A stretch of DNA of 64,000 bases from Staphylococcus debuckii (GTDB lineage: Bacteria; Bacillota; Bacilli; Staphylococcales; Staphylococcaceae): the NCBI RefSeq assembly GCF_003718735.1, contig NZ_CP033460.1:930001-994000 (forward strand). The letters run 5' to 3'. Both the position numbers and the translations under genes were made by a program. Every line of letters starts with the position of its first letter. Within the stretch, counting starts at the first letter, position 1. Under the pieces are notes generated by a model, which worked only from the letters and a program-made list of their open reading frames with translations, had not been told where the DNA came from and did no database searches. Of the stretch, positions 1-8,287 are shown piece after piece.

Positions 1-59
1 AAAACGACCAAAGCCGTACTGATTTATGGATATACCAACAATTTACATGGATAGAATAG
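1..59 (+). CDS. 3' end of a prophage tail protein (partial)
   Basis: The third forward frame is open from the window edge and ends with TAG at 57-59, giving a tail that reads NDQSRTDLWIYQQFTWIE. It lies 14 bases before the tail fibre gene on the same strand. The aromatic, hydrophilic ending resembles the C-termini of staphylococcal phage tail endopeptidase or minor structural proteins, which normally sit at this place in the tail module. Only 18 codons are visible, so the family is inferred from position. Confidence 0.4.
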   Translation, partial: NDQSRTDLWIYQQFTWIE

Positions 60-73
60 AAAGGAATGATTGA

Positions 74-2137
74 ATGTATTATACTAACCTCCCTGTTGAG
101 TTAGGGCAAGAGTTTAGACAACAATCAATTCATAACTTCAAATGGTTGCTTGATAAGGTTAACGCCATTGATGAAACGATTGACAAACACAAATACAATA
201 CACGATATGCACACAATGCCAAAAACATTCTATATAGAAACGGCAGTGTAGACGTTGAATTGCATTACTTACGCAAATTAATTATTAACCTTGTACTCGG
301 TCACAATGGCGATGGCATTCAAGAGTTAAGAGATAGCAGAACCGCTATTGACGGTACAAACTTCCCTCTCTTATCGGACAGACTCAAATACGACTTGCAA
401 GTCATTGACCGCCGTATTGATAATGAAGTCGATAAGATTATGGAAACATTTAGCTACTATATCAATATTAGATCCATTGGCGCTATCGGCGATGGACAAA
501 CAGATAACACGGACTTGTTTAGTAAATTCAAAGCTAAGCAAGTCTATTTTGTTCCGGACGGTACTTATTTAACGCGTGAGTTTCCGGACGGCTTATTCTT
601 TGGTTACGGCGAATTGAAAGTTAAGAATGAAATCGTTCCATTAGATAACAAAACGGCTCAACCTGTTAACGTTGATTACAACACGAAAAATAAAGAACGT
701 TATTACAGTTGGGTAGCCGGTCAACAAGCCGGACGTAACCAGACTAAAGAAAGTTATTCTAATACAGGTGTCGGTTATGCCGTATTCAGAAACAACATCA
801 AAGGCCGAAGATTAACCGCATTCGGTAAAGGTGCAATGTCAAACATGGTAGAAAGTTATTCTAATGACGCTTTCGGTTCAGACGCATTGGGTCAAGGTAA
901 ATTCGGACAACGTAATACGGCAGTCGGTGCCAACGCTTTAAAATGGGGTGGTGTGAATGACGCTATCTCAACATTGCATGACTTCTGGTTAGAAAAAGGC
1001 AGTAAAAACTTCGTGAATAGTTACTTCTTACCTAAATGGTCGGACGTTTGGCAATATTTAGGAACTGAATACCACCCTAACACTGATTTATACAGTTATA
1101 GTGATAGCGACTATATAAACAACGTGGGTGTTGGTCGTAATGCTTTAGTGCATATGATGAAAGGTATCGGAAACGTTGCAGTAGGTTATAACTCACAAGC
1201 ACACACAGTAAAAGGCAGTGAAAATACCTCTATCGGTAACCGTTCATTACGTGATAACTTGTTAGGTTATCGTAATACGGCTCTAGGCTCATATGCTTCG
1301 GTCAATAACCTTACAGGCCAAGATAACGTAGCCATTGGTGCTAACAACTTGCAACAAACATTACACGCTAGCAACAATACCGCAGTCGGCTATGGTGCTA
1401 TGCACTTCTTTAAAGATGATAAGAACAAAAATACCGATAGCACATACACTTATGGTTATCGTAATACCGCAGTCGGCACACAAGCTATGCAAGACGGTAA
1501 AAATTCAAGTTATTCCGTTATGGTAGGTAGTTATGCCGGTCGATTTGTCGAAGGTAATCATAATATCGGTGTTGGATCATCATCATTACCAGCCGTTACA
1601 TCAGGACAGGAAAACGTAGGCGTGGGCTCAAATGCTTTGCGTGAAATCATCAAAGGTAAAAACAATACTGCACTGGGATATACTTCTGGTCCTGTCGGTG
1701 ATTACAACAATACAACGAGTCTTGGTTCCAATGCTCATGCACTCGGGGATAATCAAGTACAACTTGGTTCGTCAGACGCTACTGTTTACGCACACAAAGA
1801 AATTCAACAACGTTCTGACAGACGTGATAAAAATAGTATTAGAGAAACACATCTCGGATTAGACTTTGTTAATAACTTGAAGCCGGTGGATTACAAATAC
1901 AATAACAGTAATTCAGACCGTTACCACCACGGCTTTATTGCACAAGATTTGGAAGCGTTAAATAGTAAAGGCTATGATTTCGGTGGTATCGATAATCCTA
2001 AATATACAGGTGGGGAAGATGTTTACAGTGTAGGATATACAGAAATTATCGCACCACTTGTTAAATCAGTGCAAGAGTTATCAGAAGAAAACAAAGCACT
2101 GAAAAGCAGAATCGATAAATTAGAGGGGGCTAAATAA
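74..2137 (+). CDS. Prophage tail fibre with head-type repeats and S74 intramolecular chaperone
   Basis: A 687-residue structural protein of the tail tip, probably for host surface binding. Residues about 1-130 are charged and helical. From about 225 to 565 there are roughly fifteen short repeats of the pattern [R/N/E]N-T-A-[V/I/L]-G-x-N-A-L (RNTAVGANAL, NNVGVGRNAL, DNVAIGANNL, NNTAVGYGAM), the pattern of YadA/Hia-type trimeric head domains. The C-terminus carries a peptidase S74 chaperone: SDRRDK supplies the Ser (S581) and Lys (K586) of the self-cleaving dyad, followed by GFIAQDLEAL and a coiled-coil end. In this family the chaperone trimerises the fibre and then cuts itself off. The ATG follows an AAAGGA site. 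The stop overlaps the next start by one base (TAATG). Confident as a phage fibre; the receptor is unknown. Confidence 0.85.
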   Translation: MYYTNLPVELGQEFRQQSIHNFKWLLDKVNAIDETIDKHKYNTRYAHNAKNILYRNGSVDVELHYLRKLIINLVLGHNGDGIQELRDSRTAIDGTNFPLLSDRLKYDLQVIDRRIDNEVDKIMETFSYYINIRSIGAIGDGQTDNTDLFSKFKAKQVYFVPDGTYLTREFPDGLFFGYGELKVKNEIVPLDNKTAQPVNVDYNTKNKERYYSWVAGQQAGRNQTKESYSNTGVGYAVFRNNIKGRRLTAFGKGAMSNMVESYSNDAFGSDALGQGKFGQRNTAVGANALKWGGVNDAISTLHDFWLEKGSKNFVNSYFLPKWSDVWQYLGTEYHPNTDLYSYSDSDYINNVGVGRNALVHMMKGIGNVAVGYNSQAHTVKGSENTSIGNRSLRDNLLGYRNTALGSYASVNNLTGQDNVAIGANNLQQTLHASNNTAVGYGAMHFFKDDKNKNTDSTYTYGYRNTAVGTQAMQDGKNSSYSVMVGSYAGRFVEGNHNIGVGSSSLPAVTSGQENVGVGSNALREIIKGKNNTALGYTSGPVGDYNNTTSLGSNAHALGDNQVQLGSSDATVYAHKEIQQRSDRRDKNSIRETHLGLDFVNNLKPVDYKYNNSNSDRYHHGFIAQDLEALNSKGYDFGGIDNPKYTGGEDVYSVGYTEIIAPLVKSVQELSEENKALKSRIDKLEGAK

Positions 2138-3564
2138 TGGAGTTAAATAAAATAGCGAAATATCAAGCTAAGAACGAGCCTTATTTGCAGCCGATTTCTG
2201 ATTTAGGAGTCGGCTTTTATAATTTGGACGAGAATACAGCTACGTTACAATTTCAAATTTATAATGATAATGGCCCTTTGCTTATTAGTGACGAAAATGT
2301 TGATGTACACGGTTATTTTGAATCCAGCAATGGCAGCGTATCGACAGTTCTTAAATTAAATGTAGTCGACGGTATGAATGGTATTGCGCAAATCACTTTA
2401 GATAAAGATTTTTTACAAGCAAGTACGTCGACACAAGTAACTGGTCAAATTTATGTGGCAGTCAATAACGTCACAGATAATCCAAACAATAATCAAACCG
2501 CAGTGTTAGGCGAGTTTAATTTTCAAGTGGCAGATGCTTTGATTAATAAAGTTTCATCATTTACTAAAGTTGAATATATCCGTATGTTTGACCAGCTGCG
2601 TGAAGAAATTAAGCAACGTACAAAAGAAATGGAAGATGATATAGGCAACATCAAAACACTTGTTAATGAAGTGAAAGATGCCGTTGCTGATGGTAAAGCA
2701 GATATTACTAAAGTTAAGAACGACTCAATCAGTGAGTTAGAAGATATTGCAAATACAACAAATACATCTGTCCAACAACAAGCAAGCCAAGCTATATCGG
2801 ACATACAGTCAATTGTTGATGAATATACAACTAAATTAAATGATGAAACGAACGATAAGATAAATCAAGTCAATGAAGCAAGTGACAAAGTTTTAGCAAG
2901 TATTAAACAAAACGACGTAGTTACAACAGGTCAAACAGAGAATTGGCAAAAGCATAAATTTACTAATGATGACGGTTCAAGAAAGTATATACCTGGATTA
3001 GATTTATTAACTGCACCTCCCGGTTTATATGAAACTACAAATGCAATTAACGGTCCATTGAGAGATGATAAAACACCCGATCCGGGTTTTATTGAGGCAG
3101 ACATTACTGTATCATCTTCCGGAAGAAGATTAATTACGGCAACAAGAAACAGTTTCAACAGAACATATGTCAAAGCCATTCACACGAATGGTTATGACAC
3201 AGGTTGGAAAGAATTAACGAACGTTCAACTAGACACTGGTTGGGTTCCATTAACGTTAAAAAACAATTATAAAAAATCATCAACTCCAGACTTTGAACCA
3301 TCTTATCGGGTCGTCGATAATGGCAATAACAAAAGAATATATATCCGACTGGGTGTAGAAAATTTGACAAATGGTAAAAACGTAGTTTCTTCTATTCCAC
3401 CAGAGTTTGCACCAAACAAGATATATGGTTCAGGTGTATCTACAAACTCCAAGATACCGCCTAAAGTCATCATCAGTGGTGGCGATATTGAGTTTCATAC
3501 CAATGAAGCAGACAGTTATTCAAGTACAGATTATATCATCTATCAAGATAACTGGATTATGTAA
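2137..3564 (+). CDS. BppU-family phage baseplate upper protein
   Basis: A 475-residue tail-tip component. Residues 1-135 match the BppU N-terminal domain seen in many staphylococcal and lactococcal phages, with the typical opening MELNKIAKYQ and the FYNLDENTATLQFQI region; this domain anchors receptor-binding parts to the baseplate. Residues about 140-265 are a long coiled coil rich in Lys, Asp and Gln, probably a trimeric stalk. The C-terminal 200 residues form a beta-rich head (GWVPLTLKNNYK, then a run of short beta motifs) that could bind cell-wall polymer. The gene is translationally coupled to the fibre gene through TAATG and followed by a GGAGG site for the next gene. Confidence 0.8.
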   Translation: MELNKIAKYQAKNEPYLQPISDLGVGFYNLDENTATLQFQIYNDNGPLLISDENVDVHGYFESSNGSVSTVLKLNVVDGMNGIAQITLDKDFLQASTSTQVTGQIYVAVNNVTDNPNNNQTAVLGEFNFQVADALINKVSSFTKVEYIRMFDQLREEIKQRTKEMEDDIGNIKTLVNEVKDAVADGKADITKVKNDSISELEDIANTTNTSVQQQASQAISDIQSIVDEYTTKLNDETNDKINQVNEASDKVLASIKQNDVVTTGQTENWQKHKFTNDDGSRKYIPGLDLLTAPPGLYETTNAINGPLRDDKTPDPGFIEADITVSSSGRRLITATRNSFNRTYVKAIHTNGYDTGWKELTNVQLDTGWVPLTLKNNYKKSSTPDFEPSYRVVDNGNNKRIYIRLGVENLTNGKNVVSSIPPEFAPNKIYGSGVSTNSKIPPKVIISGGDIEFHTNEADSYSSTDYIIYQDNWIM

Positions 3565-3575
3565 GGAGGGATAAG

Positions 3576-4010
3576 ATGTTTAAACAGATTTTTGATAAAA
3601 CAAACGGCATGCCTAAACTTATTCAGTCAGTATTAGATGAAGAAACAGGTGTCGAACGTTTTGTTTATGATGAAGATAAATACACCGAAGAAATGCCATC
3701 TAGCGAATTATACGAGCCAATCTCATACAAAAATGGAAAATGGCAAGGTGTTAGTTATGATGAGTGGAAATATAACCGTTCTGTCGAAGAAGACAACGAA
3801 GGGGAGACGCCATATAATCCAAGTGAGACGGAAGCGTTATTAGCACAAACTCAAATGCAGTTGGCCAAAACAGCAAACAGATTAGTACAATCAGAAACAC
3901 AACAAGCCCAATTAACTATGGAATTAATGAAAAAAGAACAAAGATTAAATATTATGGAAGAACAGCAAGCAAAAACAATAATGGAAATTGCTAAATTGAA
4001 AGGGGAATAA
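3576..4010 (+). CDS. Prophage tail-module protein with C-terminal coiled coil
   Basis: A 144-residue protein of unknown function, placed between the baseplate protein and the XkdX-like gene. The N-terminal half is acidic and aromatic (SYKNGKWQGVSYDEWKYN), a pattern found in small proteins of staphylococcal phage tail modules. The C-terminal half, from about residue 85, is a Gln/Lys/Glu-rich coiled coil that probably oligomerises. The ATG has a strong GGAGGG site 8 bases upstream. No catalytic motif is visible. It is probably a small structural or chaperone protein; that is inference from position. Confidence 0.6.
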   Translation: MFKQIFDKTNGMPKLIQSVLDEETGVERFVYDEDKYTEEMPSSELYEPISYKNGKWQGVSYDEWKYNRSVEEDNEGETPYNPSETEALLAQTQMQLAKTANRLVQSETQQAQLTMELMKKEQRLNIMEEQQAKTIMEIAKLKGE

Positions 4011-4013
4011 ATT

Positions 4014-4169
4014 ATGTATCCGGGATTTAAAGCTATTAAATACTTTTACGATATTAACTGTTACACAAACGAGGATATTGCGACTTACGTTCAATTAAAT
4101 TGTATCAATAAAGAAGAATATAAAAAAATAACAGGTGAAGAATACCCAGAAGAACCACAGGCTGAATAG
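4014..4169 (+). CDS. XkdX family phage protein
   Basis: A 51-residue protein starting MYPGFKAIKYFYDINC and containing YTNEDIATYVQLNCI-INKEEYKKITGEEY. This is the usual size and pattern of the XkdX family, small proteins encoded just after the tail-fibre genes in Gram-positive phages and in the PBSX element. Its start lies three bases after the stop of the previous gene, whose last codons (GGGGAA) supply the ribosome binding site. The stop codon lies in the loop of a terminator hairpin. Its molecular role is not established. Confidence 0.75.
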   Translation: MYPGFKAIKYFYDINCYTNEDIATYVQLNCINKEEYKKITGEEYPEEPQAE

Positions 4170-4185
4170 CTTGTGGTTTTTATTT
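4152..4185 (+). terminator. Intrinsic terminator overlapping the XkdX stop
   Basis: The arms AACCACAGG and CTTGTGGTT pair around a short loop that contains the XkdX stop codon, and a T-rich run follows. It would end or attenuate tail-module transcription before the lysis genes. Confidence 0.6.
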
Positions 4186-4205
4186 AAATGAAAGCAGGTG
4201 AACGC

Positions 4206-4628
4206 ATGAACGAACACTTTACAATACGTGATAAACTAGCCACCTTATCTTTATTTGGATTAGGCGTGTTTGTAGATGTACGAGGCTTCTACTGGTTCAC
4301 AAGCCCCGAAAATGTAATCAAAGAGAGCGCTTTTTACCAAGCGTTAAATAACGTTATGTCTATTTGGATTTGGGGTTTGTTATTGCTTATATTCGGTACT
4401 TGTCTGATTCTATCAAGTTTGTTTTTCGGCAAACGATCTGTGAATAATACTTCGGATTACTTTATGTTAATAGGTGGGTTAGGAAGCGCCATCATACACT
4501 TTTTAATGTCATCGGCCGCTGTGTATAACGCCCTTAATTGGCTAACCCCAGCGCAAATGCTTACCATGACAGCATGGCTTGGTTTTGTCGGTTTCTTAGG
4601 TGGTTTAGGTATCTATGGACGAAGATAA
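4206..4628 (+). CDS. Prophage membrane protein upstream of the holin
   Basis: A hydrophobic protein of about 140 residues with four likely membrane segments (about 13-30, 45-68, 82-102 and 115-135). The start at 4206 (MNEHFTIRDK) is chosen over the ATG at 4188 because AGGTG lies five bases before it. It overlaps the next gene by 14 bases. Its place between the tail and lysis modules, next to a DUF2951-like protein and a holin, is common in staphylococcal prophages. It could be an accessory holin, an antiholin or a superinfection-exclusion protein; the sequence does not decide between these. Confidence 0.6.
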   Translation: MNEHFTIRDKLATLSLFGLGVFVDVRGFYWFTSPENVIKESAFYQALNNVMSIWIWGLLLLIFGTCLILSSLFFGKRSVNNTSDYFMLIGGLGSAIIHFLMSSAAVYNALNWLTPAQMLTMTAWLGFVGFLGGLGIYGRR

Positions 4629-5013
4629 ATATGTACTAAAACACGAGTGGGAAAAATCAAGGGGCAAAATACACGAACGCATAAACGAAGTAGATAAGAA
4701 ACACACAGAAAACTTTAATAGTTTGCTGAATAAATTAGATAGACAGACATTGCTACAAGAAAAATCGTTCGAGTCACAAGCTAGGTCAGAAAAACACTTA
4801 GAAAAAATGAGTGAATCATTAGCAACGGTAGGCACTAGGGTAACTGATTTAGAATACGAAACGAAGGACCACGAAAAAGAAATCAAGAGTTTGCAAGGAA
4901 TTGTAGAGGCAGAGGCAAAAGGTAACAGAGAAGTAATCGGCTACTGGTTAGGATTTGCAGGGGTTGTATTAGTCCCTCTTATCTCTTTGGTAGCAAACAT
5001 CTTCTTTAAATAA
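4615..5013 (+). CDS. DUF2951 family phage protein
   Basis: A 132-residue protein with a charged, helical coiled-coil body (residues about 5-105, heptad-like Leu, Lys and Glu) and one C-terminal membrane helix (GYWLGFAGVVLVPLISL, about 110-130). This tail-anchored design matches the DUF2951 proteins encoded before the holin in staphylococcal phages, which look like haemolysin XhlA-type partners of holins. It overlaps the upstream membrane protein gene by 14 bases, so the two are probably coupled. It is likely part of the lysis or membrane module. Confidence 0.7.
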   Translation: MDEDKYVLKHEWEKSRGKIHERINEVDKKHTENFNSLLNKLDRQTLLQEKSFESQARSEKHLEKMSESLATVGTRVTDLEYETKDHEKEIKSLQGIVEAEAKGNREVIGYWLGFAGVVLVPLISLVANIFFK

Positions 5014-5040
5014 GTCGGCACTTATGTGTCGTCTTTTTTT
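5014..5040 (+). terminator. Intrinsic terminator before the holin gene
   Basis: CGGCAC and GTGTCG pair with a TTAT loop and are followed by seven T residues. The hairpin is short, so read-through into the holin is likely. Confidence 0.5.
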
Positions 5041-5061
5041 ATTTTATTTGGAGGTTTTTAA

Positions 5062-5544
5062 ATGAAGAGTATAAATTGGAAAGTGCGTTTCAAAAGCAAA
5101 ACATTTTGGATAGCTATCTTATCGGCAGTTATTCTTTTTATTAATAATGTAACACAAGCTATCGGGGTAGATTACACAAGTCAGTTAGAACAATTTAGTA
5201 ATGGCGTTAATGGATTACTTGCTGTATTAGTCGCATTCGGAGTAATACAAGATCCTACAACGAAAGGAATAAAAGACAGTGGTATTGTACAGACTTATAC
5301 AAATCCGCGTGATGAAAATGTTGACCCAGTTGAGTATCAGAAAACAGTTGACGATGATAGCGTTACACCAGAACGAAAAGAATTGACTCCTCAAGAATTC
5401 GACACATCACAACCATTTACTGATGATAGTGACGAAGTAGAATTTGATGTTGCAGATTATGAATATGATGAAGAATTACCACGTGGTGCTAGTCGTTACC
5501 ACGATGATGAAGTGCTAAAGGAGAGTGAAGAAGATGGTCGCTAA
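5062..5544 (+). CDS. Phage holin, phi LC3 type, with acidic tail
   Basis: A 160-residue holin. Residues 1-75 match the phi LC3/phage_holin_1 family: the opening [18 protein letters not shown], one membrane segment, a second around 50-65 ([11 protein letters not shown]) and the conserved [10 protein letters not shown] that follows it. It opens the membrane so that the endolysin can reach the wall. Residues about 80-160 form a strongly acidic hydrophilic tail ([18 protein letters not shown]), longer than the compact members of the family. GGAGG precedes the ATG. The 3' end overlaps the endolysin start by 11 bases, so lysis genes are coupled. Confidence 0.85.
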   Translation: MKSINWKVRFKSKTFWIAILSAVILFINNVTQAIGVDYTSQLEQFSNGVNGLLAVLVAFGVIQDPTTKGIKDSGIVQTYTNPRDENVDPVEYQKTVDDDSVTPERKELTPQEFDTSQPFTDDSDEVEFDVADYEYDEELPRGASRYHDDEVLKESEEDGR

Positions 5545-6967
5545 ATTAACACGAAAAGAAGCTATTAAATATCTGTATTCACTAGAAGGCAAGGGCTGGG
5601 ATTTTGATAATTTTGCGGGCTGGCAATGCTTTGACTTAGCGAATATGTATTGGTTCAAATTATTCGGTCATGGACTTAAAGGCGAAGGTGCTGCCGATAT
5701 ACCTAATGTGAATAATTTTAAAGGCGAGGCGACTGTTTATAATAATACGCCTAGTTTTAAAGCCCAAGAGGGCGACGTTGGCGTATTCAATCATAATTAT
5801 GGTGGTGGTTACGGCCACGTTGTTATCGTATTAAATGGTAATTATGACGGTAACTATATGAAATTTGTTAGTTTAGACCAAAATTGGTATGGTGGTGGGA
5901 AAGCTAAAACCGAAGTAGCGCAAAGAATTGTTCATAATTACGATTTCCCAATGTGGTTTATTCGTCCGCAATATAAATCAGAGAGTGCGAAAAAGGTTTC
6001 TGAACAATCGGCTACTAAAACTGATACTAAGAAGAAAACAACAGCTAAAAAGAAAATGAAGAAATTAAGTTATATTCGTGATGAAGTGAAAGGTTATCGC
6101 CTACCTAATCGTGGATATAAACCAACATCAATAACGCTACACAATGATGCAGGAAGTGTTGGTGCTACAGCAGAAGCATATCATCGTGGTTTAGTGAACG
6201 CTCCTCTATCACGTTTAGAGGCTGGTGTAGCTCATTCATATATAAGTGGAAACACAGTATACCAAGCATTACCAGAAAGCCGTATAGCATGGCACACAGC
6301 CAATCAGAACGGTAATAAAAATTCGTATGGTATTGAAATATGTCAGTCAATTGGTGCAAGTGATAAAACATTCCTTGCCAATGAGCAGGTAGCTTTCCAA
6401 GAAGCAGCAAGACTGTTGAATAAATGGGGATTAAAAGCTAATAGAAATACAGTGAGACTCCATATGGAATTTTCACAGACTTCATGCCCTCATCGAAGTA
6501 TGAAGCTCCATACTGGTTTCGATCCAGTGACACAAGGTGTACCTTCACAAGCAATTAAACTCAAACTTAAAGACTACTTCATTAAGCAAATAAGAGCTTA
6601 TCAAGAAGGCAAAGTACCAACAGCTACTGTATCTAATAAAACAAGTTCTGCAAGCAATACTAAGTCAACGGTAGCCGGTGCATGGAAACGCAACAGTTAT
6701 GGTACATGGTATATGAGTGAGAAGGCACGTTTCACTAACGGTAGTCAACCAATCATGGTTAGAACAGTCGGACCATTTAGAAGCTGTCCATACGCTTATG
6801 ATTTTCAACCGGGTGGTTACTGTGATTATGATGAAGTGATGTTACAAGACGGTCACGTATGGATTGGATATGATTGGAAGGGTAGACGATATTATTTACC
6901 GATAAGAACAGTAAGCGGGACACCACCAAATCATTCGGTAGGTCCATTGTGGGGAACAATAAGTTAA
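5534..6967 (+). CDS. Prophage endolysin: CHAP, amidase_2 and SH3b domains
   Basis: A 477-residue peptidoglycan hydrolase that lyses the host. Residues 1-150 are a CHAP endopeptidase with the nucleophile C32 (GWQCFDLA) and H95 (GYGHVVIV). After a Lys/Thr-rich linker, residues about 180-350 form an N-acetylmuramoyl-L-alanine amidase (amidase_2) with zinc ligands in TLHNDAG, HMEFS and TSCPHRS. The C-terminal 100 residues form an SH3_5 wall-binding domain ([11 protein letters not shown]...[15 protein letters not shown]). The start at 5534 is preferred to GTG 5525 because AAAGGAG lies 10 bases before it. This three-domain layout is standard for staphylococcal phage lysins. Confidence 0.93.
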   Translation: MVAKLTRKEAIKYLYSLEGKGWDFDNFAGWQCFDLANMYWFKLFGHGLKGEGAADIPNVNNFKGEATVYNNTPSFKAQEGDVGVFNHNYGGGYGHVVIVLNGNYDGNYMKFVSLDQNWYGGGKAKTEVAQRIVHNYDFPMWFIRPQYKSESAKKVSEQSATKTDTKKKTTAKKKMKKLSYIRDEVKGYRLPNRGYKPTSITLHNDAGSVGATAEAYHRGLVNAPLSRLEAGVAHSYISGNTVYQALPESRIAWHTANQNGNKNSYGIEICQSIGASDKTFLANEQVAFQEAARLLNKWGLKANRNTVRLHMEFSQTSCPHRSMKLHTGFDPVTQGVPSQAIKLKLKDYFIKQIRAYQEGKVPTATVSNKTSSASNTKSTVAGAWKRNSYGTWYMSEKARFTNGSQPIMVRTVGPFRSCPYAYDFQPGGYCDYDEVMLQDGHVWIGYDWKGRRYYLPIRTVSGTPPNHSVGPLWGTIS

Positions 6968-7009
6968 GTTATAATTGAAGTGTGAGTAATGGATAATGTC
7001 CATCCGTTT

Positions 7010-7043
7010 GAGGATTGCTTGGCTGAGCAGTCCTCTTTTTTTT
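7010..7043 (+). terminator. Strong terminator closing the prophage lysis module
   Basis: A ten-base-pair stem (GAGGATTGCT with AGCAGTCCTC, one G-T pair) with a TGGCTG loop and eight T residues. It ends late phage transcription after the endolysin. Confidence 0.85.
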
Positions 7044-7236
7044 ATGTGTTTTAAAGTCAAGATTGATATAGAACTTATAAAAAGTAAAATTTGACTGTAA
7101 AAATCATTAGCTCTATAATTATCATTAGTACACATATAAATCTGTATCATTCATGCCCCAATTATACGAAGCATTAAAACTTACGTTACACCTTCCTCCA
7201 ATAATACAGTTTTGTGTACTTTTTATACATAATTTA

Positions 7237-7272
7237 CCCACCTATACTATATACTGAATAGGTGGGTTTTTT
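7237..7272. terminator. Bidirectional hairpin in the boundary region
   Basis: CCCACCTAT and ATAGGTGGG form a perfect nine-base-pair stem with a 12-base loop, followed by six T residues. Confidence 0.7.
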
Positions 7273-7291
7273 GATACCATTTTTGATACCA
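7268..7291 (+). repeat. Tandem TTTTTGATACCA repeat, possible integrase arm sites
   Basis: Two perfect head-to-tail copies of the 12-mer TTTTTGATACCA (7268-7279 and 7280-7291). Paired short direct repeats of this kind, spaced about one helix turn apart, are typical arm-type binding sites of tyrosine integrases next to att cores in Gram-positive phages. The assignment is inference. Confidence 0.5.
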
Positions 7292-7461
7292 TTTTGTTGG
7301 AAAATAGAAAAGTTCAGATAATTTAAGTGCTTAAAAACCGCATGAAATCAACGTTTTTAATTTCAAAAATTCCTAAAAAACACTGTTTTCAATCGAAATG
7401 GAAGGTTCTATCGGCTAATCTCTTATTGGTATGAAAGTTGAATAGATTTTAATGACTATAG

Positions 7462-7499
7462 GCAACGCTTGTACTTTCGAGTATAAGCGTTGCTTTTTT
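7462..7499. terminator. Strong terminator hairpin before the accessory pair
   Basis: A 14-base-pair stem (GCAACGCTTGTACT with AGTATAAGCGTTGC, one G-T pair) closed by the stable tetraloop TTCG and followed by six T residues. It isolates the next gene pair from upstream transcription. Confidence 0.85.
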
Positions 7500-7626
7500 A
7501 TACTTAAAAATATGAGTCCTCAACTATAAGATAGTGCAAATCAATTAAATTTAATTATTTTATAGTCTACTATTTTAACGCGTCATATTGTAGAATATAG
7601 TTAAAATATATAGGGAGGCAGGCAAT

Positions 7627-8277
7627 ATGAAATGTTCGAAATGCGGTACTGTTGTTGAAGACGGATCAAAATTTTGTCCCAACTGCGGCAGTCCTATAGA
7701 ATCTACAAACCAAGAACCGCAATTTGGTGCGCAGTCAACGCCATCATTCGGAGCGCAAGAAACACCTACATTTGGCGCAGAGTCATCCACAACTGCTGAC
7801 GAAACTAAGCAGCAAAGTGAAAATTCAATGTCTAATACTGAGAAGACAGAATTTGGAGCGAACGCTGAAAGAGAGAAAACAAAAACAAATTTAACAAGCA
7901 ATGCAAAAGGTATAGTCTCGCGCAATTTAAAACTGCAACCTCAAGATTTTTGGATTAAATATTATATTATTTCTTTTATCTTTGCATTATTAAGCTATAT
8001 GGCAAGTTCATTTGGAGGATTACAGTATTTATTTATTATCCTCAACTTCATTCTTTATCCGATTACAGAATCTATCTTACAGGAAGGCACTAAAATGTTA
8101 GGAATCAATTATATAGGTAATGCGTTAATCACCAATGCAGAAACGCCTGGGATTTTAGTAGTAATTATCTTAGTAATCAAGTTTATCTATAAAATGTTTA
8201 TATGGTCGTTTTCTTGGATTGTTGGTCCATTAGGCGCTATATATATGAATCATCTTGGCAAAAAGATGGGATTGTAG
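7627..8277 (+). CDS. Zinc-ribbon membrane protein with FGA repeats
   Basis: A 216-residue protein not recognised as a named family. Residues 1-21 are a zinc ribbon with two CxxC pairs (MKCSKCGTVV, KFCPNCGSP). Residues about 28-80 are a low-complexity linker with four FGA repeats (PQFGAQ, PSFGAQ, PTFGAE, TEFGAN). Residues about 105-215 are hydrophobic, with about three membrane segments. GGGAGG lies before the ATG. The AAA ATPase gene starts 10 bases after its stop, so they form an operon. The design of a cytoplasmic ribbon on a flexible stalk tied to the membrane suggests a membrane platform or sensor for its partner. Function is unknown. Confidence 0.75.
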   Translation: MKCSKCGTVVEDGSKFCPNCGSPIESTNQEPQFGAQSTPSFGAQETPTFGAESSTTADETKQQSENSMSNTEKTEFGANAEREKTKTNLTSNAKGIVSRNLKLQPQDFWIKYYIISFIFALLSYMASSFGGLQYLFIILNFILYPITESILQEGTKMLGINYIGNALITNAETPGILVVIILVIKFIYKMFIWSFSWIVGPLGAIYMNHLGKKMGL

Positions 8278-8287
8278 GAGTGAAGAA

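Larger units (their letters stand above)
7044..7626. other. Prophage/chromosome boundary, probable attR region
   Basis: About 580 bases without a convincing gene. They lie directly after the lysis module, where staphylococcal prophages end. The stretch holds a bidirectional hairpin (7237-7272), a 12-base tandem repeat that looks like integrase arm sites (7268-7291), an AT-rich stretch, and a second strong hairpin (7462-7499). The att core is probably to the right of the tandem repeat, within about 7292-7460, but it cannot be fixed without the left end of the prophage. The chromosomal target gene is not visible here. Confidence 0.45.

Noticed and set aside
7237..7291. A riboswitch or the end of an integrase gene
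   Set aside because: No conserved aptamer core is seen, and no frame reads as an integrase. A hairpin with poly-T and a short tandem repeat explains the sequence.
7575..7925. A - strand open frame of 116 codons across the zinc-ribbon gene
   Set aside because: It is an antisense shadow. The Ser/Val/Pro-rich translation comes from the FGA repeats, and it has no ribosome binding site.
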